Source: Pseudomonadota bacterium
GTDB lineage: Bacteria > Pseudomonadota > Gammaproteobacteria > JAKAQQ01
DNA length: 59,537 nt
NCBI GenBank assembly: GCA_027365475.1
Contig: DAHXNI010000017.1
Location: 1-59,537, forward strand
Direction: 5' to 3'
Under the pieces are notes generated by a model. It was not told the DNA's origin, did not search any database, and saw only the letters and a program-made list of their open reading frames with translations. The first letter of the stretch is position 1. Each line of letters begins with the position of its first letter. Shown here piece after piece: positions 15,975 to 23,683 of the stretch. Made by a program: the position numbers and the translations under genes.

Positions 15975-16291
15975 GCGCGTCGGTACGTCGACAGGTGCCG
16001 TTATATCCGGTACTCACAGAACCCCTCCTCTGGTTCGGGGGGGAACGCAATCTCGTGGCACTCAACCTAGTGCTGGCCGTAGCATTCGTGGCAGGCGCGG
16101 GACTTTGGTTTCTCATTCCGCTTTTTGCAGGGATCCATCTCTGGCTGGTTTATCTGGGCCGACATGAGCCGTGCGCACGTGAGGTCTATCTCCGTTACGC
16201 ACGTCAGGGAGATGTATACGATCCCTGGCCCCATCCGAATTCGCGTGACCCGCGACCGTTTGGATTTGGCCGGGGTGAACCCTGGTGCTGA
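15971..16291 (+). CDS. trbD: TrbD/VirB3-type membrane protein
   Basis: A 106-residue protein with a cytosolic N-terminus (YPVLTEPLLWFGGERNL, typical of VirB3/TrbD) and one hydrophobic hairpin (about residues 30-65). A basic C-terminal tail contains DPWP. VirB3 supports VirB4 at the inner membrane. ATG 15971 is chosen over 15950 because it overlaps the trbC stop as ATGA, the coupling used through the operon. Its own stop overlaps trbE. Confidence 0.82.
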   Translation: MSASVRRQVPLYPVLTEPLLWFGGERNLVALNLVLAVAFVAGAGLWFLIPLFAGIHLWLVYLGRHEPCAREVYLRYARQGDVYDPWPHPNSRDPRPFGFGRGEPWC

Positions 16292-18774
16292 ACCGGTCGC
16301 GACAGAGACGGGTATTCCTCGGAGGCTCGCGCCCATTCTCCGACCTGATTCCATGGCTGATCCGTCTGGGCCCGAGCCATGTCTTGCTCAAGGATGGGGC
16401 AGTTGCGAGTGTTATGGAGTTTCAGGGGTTGGATGTTGAATCCCTGACACCGGAAGCATTCGATCGGGAAACCACACGGCTGGAGCATGCTTTTAAACTG
16501 GCCGGTGAATCCTCTGCCTTCTGGTGGCTCGTCGACCGGAGGCCCGATGGCGGCTATCCGCTGCCGGCCAAAACCGAGGGTCCAGCCGGAGCGATTGATG
16601 ATCTCTACCGGGGGCATTGGCAACTCCGGGGAGGATATCGCAATCACCACCATCTCTGTTTCCTGACGCGACCGCAATCCCGGCAGGATCATTTCTGGGA
16701 ACGGATCGCTTGGGAAGCATCGCTCGGTCGCTCACTGCCGTCAGCTATCGGCCAGGTGATCCGTGCCGCGTTTTCAGTCCGTTCATCCTGGCAACTCAGC
16801 GCAGGTGAATCCATCGAACTCATTCGGGAGCATAACCGGAGAATGGGCGATTTTGTCGGCAATTTGCCCGCCTGGGGATGGCAGCCTCTCGAAGGTCGCA
16901 ATCTGCTGGGATTCCTGCATGATCGTCTCAGCCCTGGTGATAACGTTCCGTTGGCGGTACCGGAGACAGCTTACCTGGACGATGCGCTCGCGGATCGGTC
17001 AGTCGAAGTCCTCGGACATCAACTGCATTGGCCAGGCCCGGAGGCAGCCTGGGCCAGCCTGGTGACACTCAAGGCCTGGCCAAGGCAGGATAGCGATGCT
17101 ACGGATCCGTTCACGTTCCCGGGCATGTTCGACATGTTGCTCAAGATCGAAGGCTCTCTCACCGTGAGTCTCGCATTCCAGCCCGTTTCATCAGAGAATG
17201 CAGAAGCATGGATCGCAAAAGTACGCAACCACCACCGGGCGCTCGAAAAAAGCTGGCGAGCGTATCTTCGGGAAACGTTCACTCGTGACTCCCTCCCTCC
17301 GGATCGTGAGCAGCATGTTCGTGCGAGTCGGCAGGCCAGTCGTGCGCTGGAACGTGTAGGAGAGAGTCAGTTCGGGTATCTCAATCTGACGGTGATCTGC
17401 TATGGAGACAGTGCGCGTGCGGCGGATATACTGGCCGAAAAAGTCCGGAGTGCGATCCATGCACAGGGATTCATGGCCTTCAACGAACGTTTGCATGCTC
17501 TCTCCGCCTGGGCTGGCACATTACCGGGGCAGTGGGCTGAACCTCTTCGATGGTATTTTGTGACCGGGGGCAACGCCGCCGACCTTGCGCTGGCGGGTAC
17601 CCTTCCTGAGGGTCTTTCCCAGAACCCCTATCTCGAGAGCCAATGTGGCCAACCGGTACCCGCACTGGCGGCTTTCGTCACGCGTCGCCGAACCCCCTTC
17701 TTTTTTCATTTTCACCACGGACAGAACGGGCATACGCTTGTCATCGGGCCGACTCGTTCGGGGAAAAGTGTCTTCAACAATTTTCTGATGGCCCAGTGGC
17801 TGGGATTGCCTGATTCCAGGGTCATTCTTTTCGATAAGGACTGGAGCGCCGAGATTCCCACTATTCTTTTGGGCGGACGCTATGTCGATCTTGCACGCAC
17901 GGATCAACCCATATCGCTGAATCCACTTCTCGAACTGGAGGATCCAGACAGTCGCACCTGGCTTCATCAATGGCTGGTGACGCTCTTTGAATCCGGTGGC
18001 GATCCGCTGGATGCGGACGATCATCTTCTTCTGGGACAGACGCTCGATGCCCTGCGTGAGTTGCCGGTTGAAGAATGGCGACTCATGACACTACTCCATC
18101 TGTTACCCAAGGGAAGACTGGTCGATGCATTGGAGCCATGGGTGGGCGAGGGGCCCTTCGGGCGCTATTTTGATCATGCTCGGGAAGACCGGAGCCCAAA
18201 CCGAATGGTCGGGTATGAGATTGGACGTCTGTTCGCGCAACCGGCGCTTGCGCGTCCGATGCTCGATTATCTTTTTCACCGGATCTTCCGTTCGCTCGAC
18301 GGTCGCCCGACGCTGATCTCGATCGAAGAAGCCTGGTTCGTCCTGTCGGATCCTTATTTTGCGAGAAAGATCGAAGAGTGGATCCGGACACTCGCCAAGA
18401 AAAACGCACTGCTACTGTTTGCGACCCAGTCCATCGAAGAAATTGCCCGGGCAGAGGGCAGCGGTGCTTTGTTGGACAACATTCCGACCCGGATTCTTTT
18501 GCCCAATGCCCAGATCCGGGCCCAGGGGGACTCTTATGCCCGGCTGCTCGGGTTGGACGAACGGCAACTGGCAGAAATCGAGTCGGCCACTCCCGGGCGC
18601 GACTACTATCTCGTCCGGCCTGGGTTGAGCCGCCTTTTCGAATGCAGTTTCCCGCCCACCCTGCTTGCGTATCTTCGTTCCGATGCGCATGCCCGTTCGG
18701 TGTTTTCAAGGCTGCGGCAGGCGGGTAGCGGGGATTGGCGGGTACGGTATCACGAGGAGATGGCACATGGGTAA
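16285..18774 (+). CDS. trbE: TrbE/VirB4-type conjugative ATPase
   Basis: An 829-residue VirB4-class ATPase, GTG start, overlapping trbD by 7 nt. The N-terminal domain begins FSDLIPWLIRLGPSHVLLKDGAVASVMEFQG. Walker A is GPTRSGKSVFNNF (about residues 488-500), DKDWSAEIPTILLGGRYVDL is the following TrbE/CagE motif, Walker B is LISIEEAWFVLSD (about 677-689) and FATQSIEEIARAEG the sensor region. It is full length and intact. It energises pilus biogenesis and substrate passage. Confidence 0.93.
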   Translation: MLNRSRQRRVFLGGSRPFSDLIPWLIRLGPSHVLLKDGAVASVMEFQGLDVESLTPEAFDRETTRLEHAFKLAGESSAFWWLVDRRPDGGYPLPAKTEGPAGAIDDLYRGHWQLRGGYRNHHHLCFLTRPQSRQDHFWERIAWEASLGRSLPSAIGQVIRAAFSVRSSWQLSAGESIELIREHNRRMGDFVGNLPAWGWQPLEGRNLLGFLHDRLSPGDNVPLAVPETAYLDDALADRSVEVLGHQLHWPGPEAAWASLVTLKAWPRQDSDATDPFTFPGMFDMLLKIEGSLTVSLAFQPVSSENAEAWIAKVRNHHRALEKSWRAYLRETFTRDSLPPDREQHVRASRQASRALERVGESQFGYLNLTVICYGDSARAADILAEKVRSAIHAQGFMAFNERLHALSAWAGTLPGQWAEPLRWYFVTGGNAADLALAGTLPEGLSQNPYLESQCGQPVPALAAFVTRRRTPFFFHFHHGQNGHTLVIGPTRSGKSVFNNFLMAQWLGLPDSRVILFDKDWSAEIPTILLGGRYVDLARTDQPISLNPLLELEDPDSRTWLHQWLVTLFESGGDPLDADDHLLLGQTLDALRELPVEEWRLMTLLHLLPKGRLVDALEPWVGEGPFGRYFDHAREDRSPNRMVGYEIGRLFAQPALARPMLDYLFHRIFRSLDGRPTLISIEEAWFVLSDPYFARKIEEWIRTLAKKNALLLFATQSIEEIARAEGSGALLDNIPTRILLPNAQIRAQGDSYARLLGLDERQLAEIESATPGRDYYLVRPGLSRLFECSFPPTLLAYLRSDAHARSVFSRLRQAGSGDWRVRYHEEMAHG

Positions 18775-19636
18775 GCGGCGATTCTGGAAAGCCTGTCTGG
18801 TATCGGTCTTCTGGCTTGTTTGCCTGTCCCGCGCACACGCGCTCGCGAGCGGCAGTACGGTATTTGATCCGTTCAATTTCATTCGCAACACCGTTACCGC
18901 CTTAAACTCCATTCGCTCCGTCGAGTGGGAGGTGGAAAGCTATCTGGTTCAGTACGAGTCACTGCGAACCGAGATCAAGTCACTGAAAAACCTCCCTCCG
19001 GAGGTTCTTGCCTCCTTGGGTAATGTGACAGATGTAAACCAGTCCATTGCCCAGTACGAATCTTTCCTGAATGCGCTCCGAGGTACAGCCGGTTCACTAC
19101 GGGCGGGTTATGGACGTGTCATGCGTATCAACCGGGAACTGTCGACAGCCCGTCTGGGCTGGGCACAATACAGCCGGATGATGCGCCAGGGTGTCGCGCA
19201 GCGGCAAAAAGTGGCCATGATTGAGATTCATCAGGATGATGCAATTCTTCGCTCCATCCATGCCAACTACCAAAGACTCCGTGCAGTCGAATCGGAACTA
19301 CCCGAAGCCTCATCCATGAAAGGGCAACTCCAGACTTTGAACGCAACGTTGGGCGTTGTGGCTGGTGAGGACAACAGTGAGCTTGCGGTTATGGCGACGA
19401 TTGAGCGAAGTCGAAGCATGCGTCAGAGTGAATCGTTGGCCGCAGACCAGGGGTGGATGGTCAAGCATCGAAGTCTGGACCGTCGTGCACATGGATTGGG
19501 TCAAGGCTTTGTCGAAGCGAATCGCGGTCCCGGACTCGGGCAGTGGCTATCGTCTCAAGGATCAAGGTTGAAGCCGGTCATTCCCGCTGTCCCGGCGTCT
19601 CCACATCCGGCGGGGTCGGGACCGGGATCCCCATGA
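18767..19636 (+). CDS. trbJ: TrbJ/VirB5-type mating-pair protein
   Basis: A 289-residue exported protein. A signal peptide (residues about 1-25, ending AHALAS) precedes FDPFNFIRNTVTALNSIR, the conserved start of mature TrbJ, then long alpha-helical stretches (residues 40-200) like the VirB5 pilus-tip helix bundle. The C-terminal 60 residues are Pro/Gly-rich and disordered. ATG 18767 is preferred to the upstream frame because of its 8-nt overlap with trbE and the signal peptide that follows. It probably sits at the pilus tip. Confidence 0.82.
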   Translation: MGKRRFWKACLVSVFWLVCLSRAHALASGSTVFDPFNFIRNTVTALNSIRSVEWEVESYLVQYESLRTEIKSLKNLPPEVLASLGNVTDVNQSIAQYESFLNALRGTAGSLRAGYGRVMRINRELSTARLGWAQYSRMMRQGVAQRQKVAMIEIHQDDAILRSIHANYQRLRAVESELPEASSMKGQLQTLNATLGVVAGEDNSELAVMATIERSRSMRQSESLAADQGWMVKHRSLDRRAHGLGQGFVEANRGPGLGQWLSSQGSRLKPVIPAVPASPHPAGSGPGSP

Positions 19637-20679
19637 TGCTTCAGGAATCGCTTGTCAGGATCCAGACGGAGCCGACAGTAGGTGGTGCGCTCACGCTCGT
19701 GCTACGCCAGCTCCGGGGATCCAGCACGCTCGTTGCGAATCGTCTTCTGCACTATGCGATTGGCGGGCCCCTCGGATTGTTCTACCTCTTCACGGAACTT
19801 GCGATCGTGCTGATCGGGCTATTCGTACTGCTCACGGGTGGTGCGAACGAGAGCCTTATCCGTGTCCTGATCCGTGGTGTGCTTCTCTGGGGCGCCGCAG
19901 CTTGGATGCTCCAGGATTACGGCAGCCTGACCCGTGCCTTCAACGGCGGTTTCGATGTGGTGGCCAACGTCGTCCTGGGTGCCAAAGTGGCGTGGCCGAC
20001 GCATTGGTCGTCAACCTTGCTTGGCGCAGCGACTCATTCCTTCCTCGGGGCCGTGGGTAAACTGTGGCAGGCTTTGCCGATTTTTCACATCAATCAGGAA
20101 CTCCGTGGCGGCCTGGTTGGTATCGGACCTGACCTCATCATGTTGCTGGATGCCTTTGTCGCCAGTTTCTTGATGGGCCTCGTCGTTCTGATACTTGCCG
20201 TGGCATACATTGCCTTTGCTGGAGTCTTCTTCATGGGTGTGGCGCTTACGGCCATCGGTGTCGCAGTCGGCCCACTTTTGGTCCCCTGCCTCATCCTTCC
20301 TTATCTGTCCGAACTGTTCCATGGCTGGTTCCGTTTTCTGTTGACTGCTGGTCTTTATAAAGTTGTGGCTGCGGTTGTTCTCATTCTCGCAGCGATCCTT
20401 CTGGCGTCTTCGATTGCCGAGGTGAACGCGTTGGCCCTGGCGCTTGCGAGGGGCACCGCCCGGCATTCGTCGCTTTGGAGCAGTGCCGAAATCTTTGTTT
20501 ATGTTTTCTATCTCCTGATCGTTGCCACCTTCGTTCTGCTCCTGCTTCGGCAAATCCCTTCCATTGTGAATCACCTGATGTCGGGCCGAGGAACCTCGGG
20601 AACCGGCACCTGGCTTGCCATGGGGCAGGGTGCACGGAGCATCGGTGAGAGGTGGAATGTGAGCAGGGATTTGGAATGA
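19633..20679 (+). CDS. trbL: TrbL/VirB6-type polytopic membrane protein
   Basis: A 348-residue protein with about six to seven membrane spans. The first cluster is at LFYLFTELAIVLIGLFVLLTGG, then ILRDYG-like and central loop regions, then strongly hydrophobic helices around residues 170-290 (VLILAVAYIAFAGVFFMGVALTAIG). It forms the inner-membrane pore of the channel. Its start overlaps the trbJ stop (ATGA at 19633), so the long upstream frame is discounted. It is followed by a small unknown gene with the same ATGA overlap. Confidence 0.85.
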   Translation: MMLQESLVRIQTEPTVGGALTLVLRQLRGSSTLVANRLLHYAIGGPLGLFYLFTELAIVLIGLFVLLTGGANESLIRVLIRGVLLWGAAAWMLQDYGSLTRAFNGGFDVVANVVLGAKVAWPTHWSSTLLGAATHSFLGAVGKLWQALPIFHINQELRGGLVGIGPDLIMLLDAFVASFLMGLVVLILAVAYIAFAGVFFMGVALTAIGVAVGPLLVPCLILPYLSELFHGWFRFLLTAGLYKVVAAVVLILAAILLASSIAEVNALALALARGTARHSSLWSSAEIFVYVFYLLIVATFVLLLLRQIPSIVNHLMSGRGTSGTGTWLAMGQGARSIGERWNVSRDLE

Positions 20680-20939
20680 GCACGTATGCCCGTGTTCTGG
20701 CCCGATTCGGTTGGGTTCCTGTCGTCAGGGGGACGCTGCGATGCAGGAAAGGACTGGCGCCCGATGCCAGGGGATCCGTTGAGATCCCAACAGAACTCAG
20801 GCGGCATCCGGGTGCGCTGGCCGTCTGGATCGTGGGTTGCGGTCTGCAGGATCACCGGATCCGTGTCGGGGGGGGATTGATTCTTACGGGAAGCTACCTC
20901 TTGCTCCTGTTCTGGCGTGTGCTCTGCCACTTTTTCTGA
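20676..20939 (+). CDS. small unknown membrane protein within the trb operon
   Basis: An 87-residue product whose ATGA start overlaps the trbL stop. The N-terminal 50 residues are basic and soluble (STYARVLARFGWVPVVRGTL), and a single hydrophobic segment (LILTGSYLLLLFWRVL) closes the chain, giving a tail-anchored layout. No family was recognised. In RP4-like operons trbK (entry exclusion) is a small gene near this site but is a lipoprotein between J and L, so this is not a clear match. The coupled start and uninterrupted frame suggest it is a real gene. Confidence 0.6.
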   Translation: MSTYARVLARFGWVPVVRGTLRCRKGLAPDARGSVEIPTELRRHPGALAVWIVGCGLQDHRIRVGGGLILTGSYLLLLFWRVLCHFF

Positions 20940-20949
20940 TTCACGCATC

Positions 20950-21636
20950 ATGTTTTTTTCAGGAAATTCGCCAAACGGTGGCCCTGTGGGAAAAGATGCC
21001 CCAGAGGGTACGCTCTGGCAGGCATCTTACTTTGAGCGCTTTGCGGCTCCGGTTTTGGCCCGCAATCGACTGTATGTTCTCCTGATTTTGCAGACGTTGG
21101 CCCTGACCGCCCTCGCGCTGGCATTTTTGGCCCTCCTGCCCCTCAAAAAAACCGTGCCGTACCTGGTTCGAGAACATCCATCCGGCCGGATCACGACACT
21201 TTCTCTCGGCGGACTGCCCTATACCCCGGACCGCAATACGCTGCGTTACTTTCTGGGACGCTGGGCCATCCGACTGCTCACGCTCAATCCGTCCCTGACG
21301 CTATCCGATCTCACCGACGATTATCGTTTTACACGTGCGGCAGCAGTTGCACAGTTTGCCGACTGGGTGCGCACCACCGCTCCGCTTCAGAGACTCGCTC
21401 ACCATGCAAATCGGGTACGAACCGTCCGGCTTGAAAGCATCAGTTTTCTGCCAGGTTCGGTTGCGCTCATCCGCTGTCGGACGACCGAGCGCTCGTTGCG
21501 TGGTGCGCGCGTCCATCGCGTGGAGTGGCTCATCACGCTTAACTACGTCATCATCCGGCCGCATACACCGGAAGCTATCTTGCACAATCCGATTGGTCTT
21601 TTCATCACTGATTTCACCATTCAGAGGAACCTATGA
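20950..21636 (+). CDS. trbF: TrbF/VirB8-type assembly protein
   Basis: A 228-residue bitopic protein. A short cytosolic start contains YFERFAAPVLARNRLYV, one span follows (about residues 38-60, LLILQTLALTALALAFLALL), then a periplasmic NTF2-like domain with KKTVPYLVREHPSGRI and the C-terminal LNYVIIRPHTPEAILHNPIGLFITDF motif, diagnostic of TrbF. It is an assembly factor linking the inner-membrane parts and core. ATG 20950 (11 nt after the small gene) is used; GTG 20917 would overlap that gene. No clear ribosome-binding site is visible. Confidence 0.88.
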   Translation: MFFSGNSPNGGPVGKDAPEGTLWQASYFERFAAPVLARNRLYVLLILQTLALTALALAFLALLPLKKTVPYLVREHPSGRITTLSLGGLPYTPDRNTLRYFLGRWAIRLLTLNPSLTLSDLTDDYRFTRAAAVAQFADWVRTTAPLQRLAHHANRVRTVRLESISFLPGSVALIRCRTTERSLRGARVHRVEWLITLNYVIIRPHTPEAILHNPIGLFITDFTIQRNL

Positions 21637-22403
21637 GCGTGATCCAGATCCGCCGGTATATCTTGATTCCGGTCCTCATACTGACTTTGGGAATCGTCTC
21701 TCAAGCGATTGAGGCACAGGTCGCCAGCCGTTACAGTGTGGGACGGGTCATTCATTTCCGCTACCGCGCAGGACGCAGTTATACGATCCTCACGCGCCCC
21801 GATGCCGTGACGGATCTCATCCTGTCCCCGGGGGAACATCCGGAAAACCTGGCTTTGGGGGATACGGTGCGCTGGGTCGTCGCCCAGGATGCCCAGGATG
21901 TCTATCTCAAACCGATCCGTGCGGGTCTTTTCACATCGGCCACGCTCCTCACGAATCTGAGACGCTATGAGCTCATACTGGTCAGTGTTCCGGCGGGCAG
22001 CCCCTGGTATCAGGCAGTGAGCTGGTCTCAACAGTCGCTTTGGGCACTCCATCAAGGGCTCGCCGCAGCTGATACCCGCCCAGAATTGCATGCTACTCCC
22101 AAGACGCATACTCCCGTCCGAATCCGCTGGTATCGTCACGTGGATACCGCGTACCGGATCTCAGGCCGGGCATCGTGGCGGCCGCTCCAGGTTTTCGACG
22201 ACGGGCGCGAAACGTACATCGAACTGGCTCCGACGGTCCAAGACATGCCGGCACTCTTTGTGCATCAGGGGCGGCACGTCACGCTTGTCAACTACCGGGT
22301 CTCCGGTCACTGGATCATTTTCCCAGGACGCTTTCGTGTGGCTGAATTGCGTCTTGGGCATCGAACCATCCGGATCAATCGTTTTTCGAGACGCGCATCA
22401 TGA
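21633..22403 (+). CDS. trbG: TrbG/VirB9-type outer-membrane core protein
   Basis: A 256-residue exported protein with signal peptide (about residues 1-28, ending AIEAQ). The N-terminal beta domain reads YRAGRSYTILTRPDAVTDLILSPGE and GDTVRWVVAQD, the C-terminal beta-sandwich IELAPTVQDMPALFVHQGR. These are VirB9/TrbG features; the protein forms the core complex with TrbI. It overlaps both neighbours as ATGA. Confidence 0.88.
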   Translation: MSVIQIRRYILIPVLILTLGIVSQAIEAQVASRYSVGRVIHFRYRAGRSYTILTRPDAVTDLILSPGEHPENLALGDTVRWVVAQDAQDVYLKPIRAGLFTSATLLTNLRRYELILVSVPAGSPWYQAVSWSQQSLWALHQGLAAADTRPELHATPKTHTPVRIRWYRHVDTAYRISGRASWRPLQVFDDGRETYIELAPTVQDMPALFVHQGRHVTLVNYRVSGHWIIFPGRFRVAELRLGHRTIRINRFSRRAS

Positions 22404-23683
22404 AGGCACCCGCTGTTGAACCACGGACGGAATCCGATGCTCGCCCCGCCAAATTCCACAAGACGTCCCGGCGCATCCACTATTGGATCCTCGCGCTGGT
22501 TCTTGCTGCAGTGACAGGCAGTTTTCTGTTCCTGCATGGATCCCGGACAGGAGCGGCGCCTGCCACTCCGGGGTGGGCCAGCCCACGCCCCGGCGGGCAT
22601 CTTGTGAACTGGGCCATCCCCCGGAAGAGTTTTCTGTCGACGCTGATCCGTGAAGCGGCCACCCGTGTCCGAACCCATATGAAGAAACAACTCCATCCGC
22701 CGACCCGCGGGGGCAGCCGTCGCGGACGATGGCACCCCGATCAAAATCATCGGTTGGGAACTTGGCGCGGAGGACGCCTCCCGGCGCACCGGTTCCCGAG
22801 TCCGGGTGGGAGTCGATGGACCCAAGTCGAGATCACCGCTCATGCGAGCCCGATTCTCGCCTGGCCCGCCCGGGCGGCCGTTTCACGGTTCCGGGCCAGA
22901 GCCACCGCGCTTCAAACGCTGCTTACGCGAATGGGCTCCCCTGCACCCGGACAGGCCCCTCCCGGCAAGATGGATGGCGTGCTGAAGATGTGGTCGAAGC
23001 GCTTCGCAAGCGCCGGGGCTCCGGCTCGGACTGCGCATGACCATCGCTGGCTGAAACGGTTGAGCCGGCATCCACTCCCCCGACCCGAGTATATCTTGCC
23101 CCCGCCGAAGCACCCAACACTCATGCCTGGATCCGTCATTCCGGCGGTTCTCGTGAGCGAAATCGACAGCGATTTACCTGGAATGATTGTGGCTCGCGTC
23201 ACACGCACAATCGATGATTCCGTACATGAACGGGAGGTCATGATTCCCATGGGCTCGACACTGGTCGGCTATTACTCCTCAGATGTCAATCAGGGTCAGA
23301 CGCGCGTTCTGGCTTCCTTCAGTGAAATTATCTTCCCAGATGGAAGGCGGGTCCCTCTGGCAGGGATGGCTGCCGCAGATGCTTATGGTGCATCGGGTTT
23401 GCAGGATGAGGTTCGCACACACTTCTGGAAGATATTTGGATCCTCGTTCCTGATCGCTGCGCTTTCAGCATTTCTGCCCGCTGACCAGTCGAGTATCGTT
23501 TTGACGCCGGGTGTTTCTTCAGGCGCCCTGGTCGGTTCAGCTGCCGGTCAGGCACTGGCCGGAGCCTCGCAGGCCATACTGGAGCGGAACGAGAGCATAT
23601 CCCCGACTCTGGTCATCCGACCCGGATTCAGATTTCTGGTCATGGTGAATCGTCCAATTACCCTTTCCGGCCAGCCGGGTTGA
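22400..23683 (+). CDS. trbI: TrbI/VirB10-type core-complex protein
   Basis: A 427-residue protein with a cytosolic tail, one span (about residues 30-48), a long Pro/Arg-rich periplasmic linker (residues 50-230) and the C-terminal TrbI/VirB10 beta-barrel. The barrel has PGSVIPAVLVSEIDSDLPG, MIPMGSTLVGYY, FSEIIFPDGRRVPLAG and a hydrophobic outer-membrane helix (FGSSFLIAALSAF). The linker is unusually basic between residues about 90 and 130. It spans both membranes and gates the channel. It ends the operon and overlaps the convergent peptidase gene by 26 nt. Confidence 0.88.
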   Translation: MKAPAVEPRTESDARPAKFHKTSRRIHYWILALVLAAVTGSFLFLHGSRTGAAPATPGWASPRPGGHLVNWAIPRKSFLSTLIREAATRVRTHMKKQLHPPTRGGSRRGRWHPDQNHRLGTWRGGRLPAHRFPSPGGSRWTQVEITAHASPILAWPARAAVSRFRARATALQTLLTRMGSPAPGQAPPGKMDGVLKMWSKRFASAGAPARTAHDHRWLKRLSRHPLPRPEYILPPPKHPTLMPGSVIPAVLVSEIDSDLPGMIVARVTRTIDDSVHEREVMIPMGSTLVGYYSSDVNQGQTRVLASFSEIIFPDGRRVPLAGMAAADAYGASGLQDEVRTHFWKIFGSSFLIAALSAFLPADQSSIVLTPGVSSGALVGSAAGQALAGASQAILERNESISPTLVIRPGFRFLVMVNRPITLSGQPG

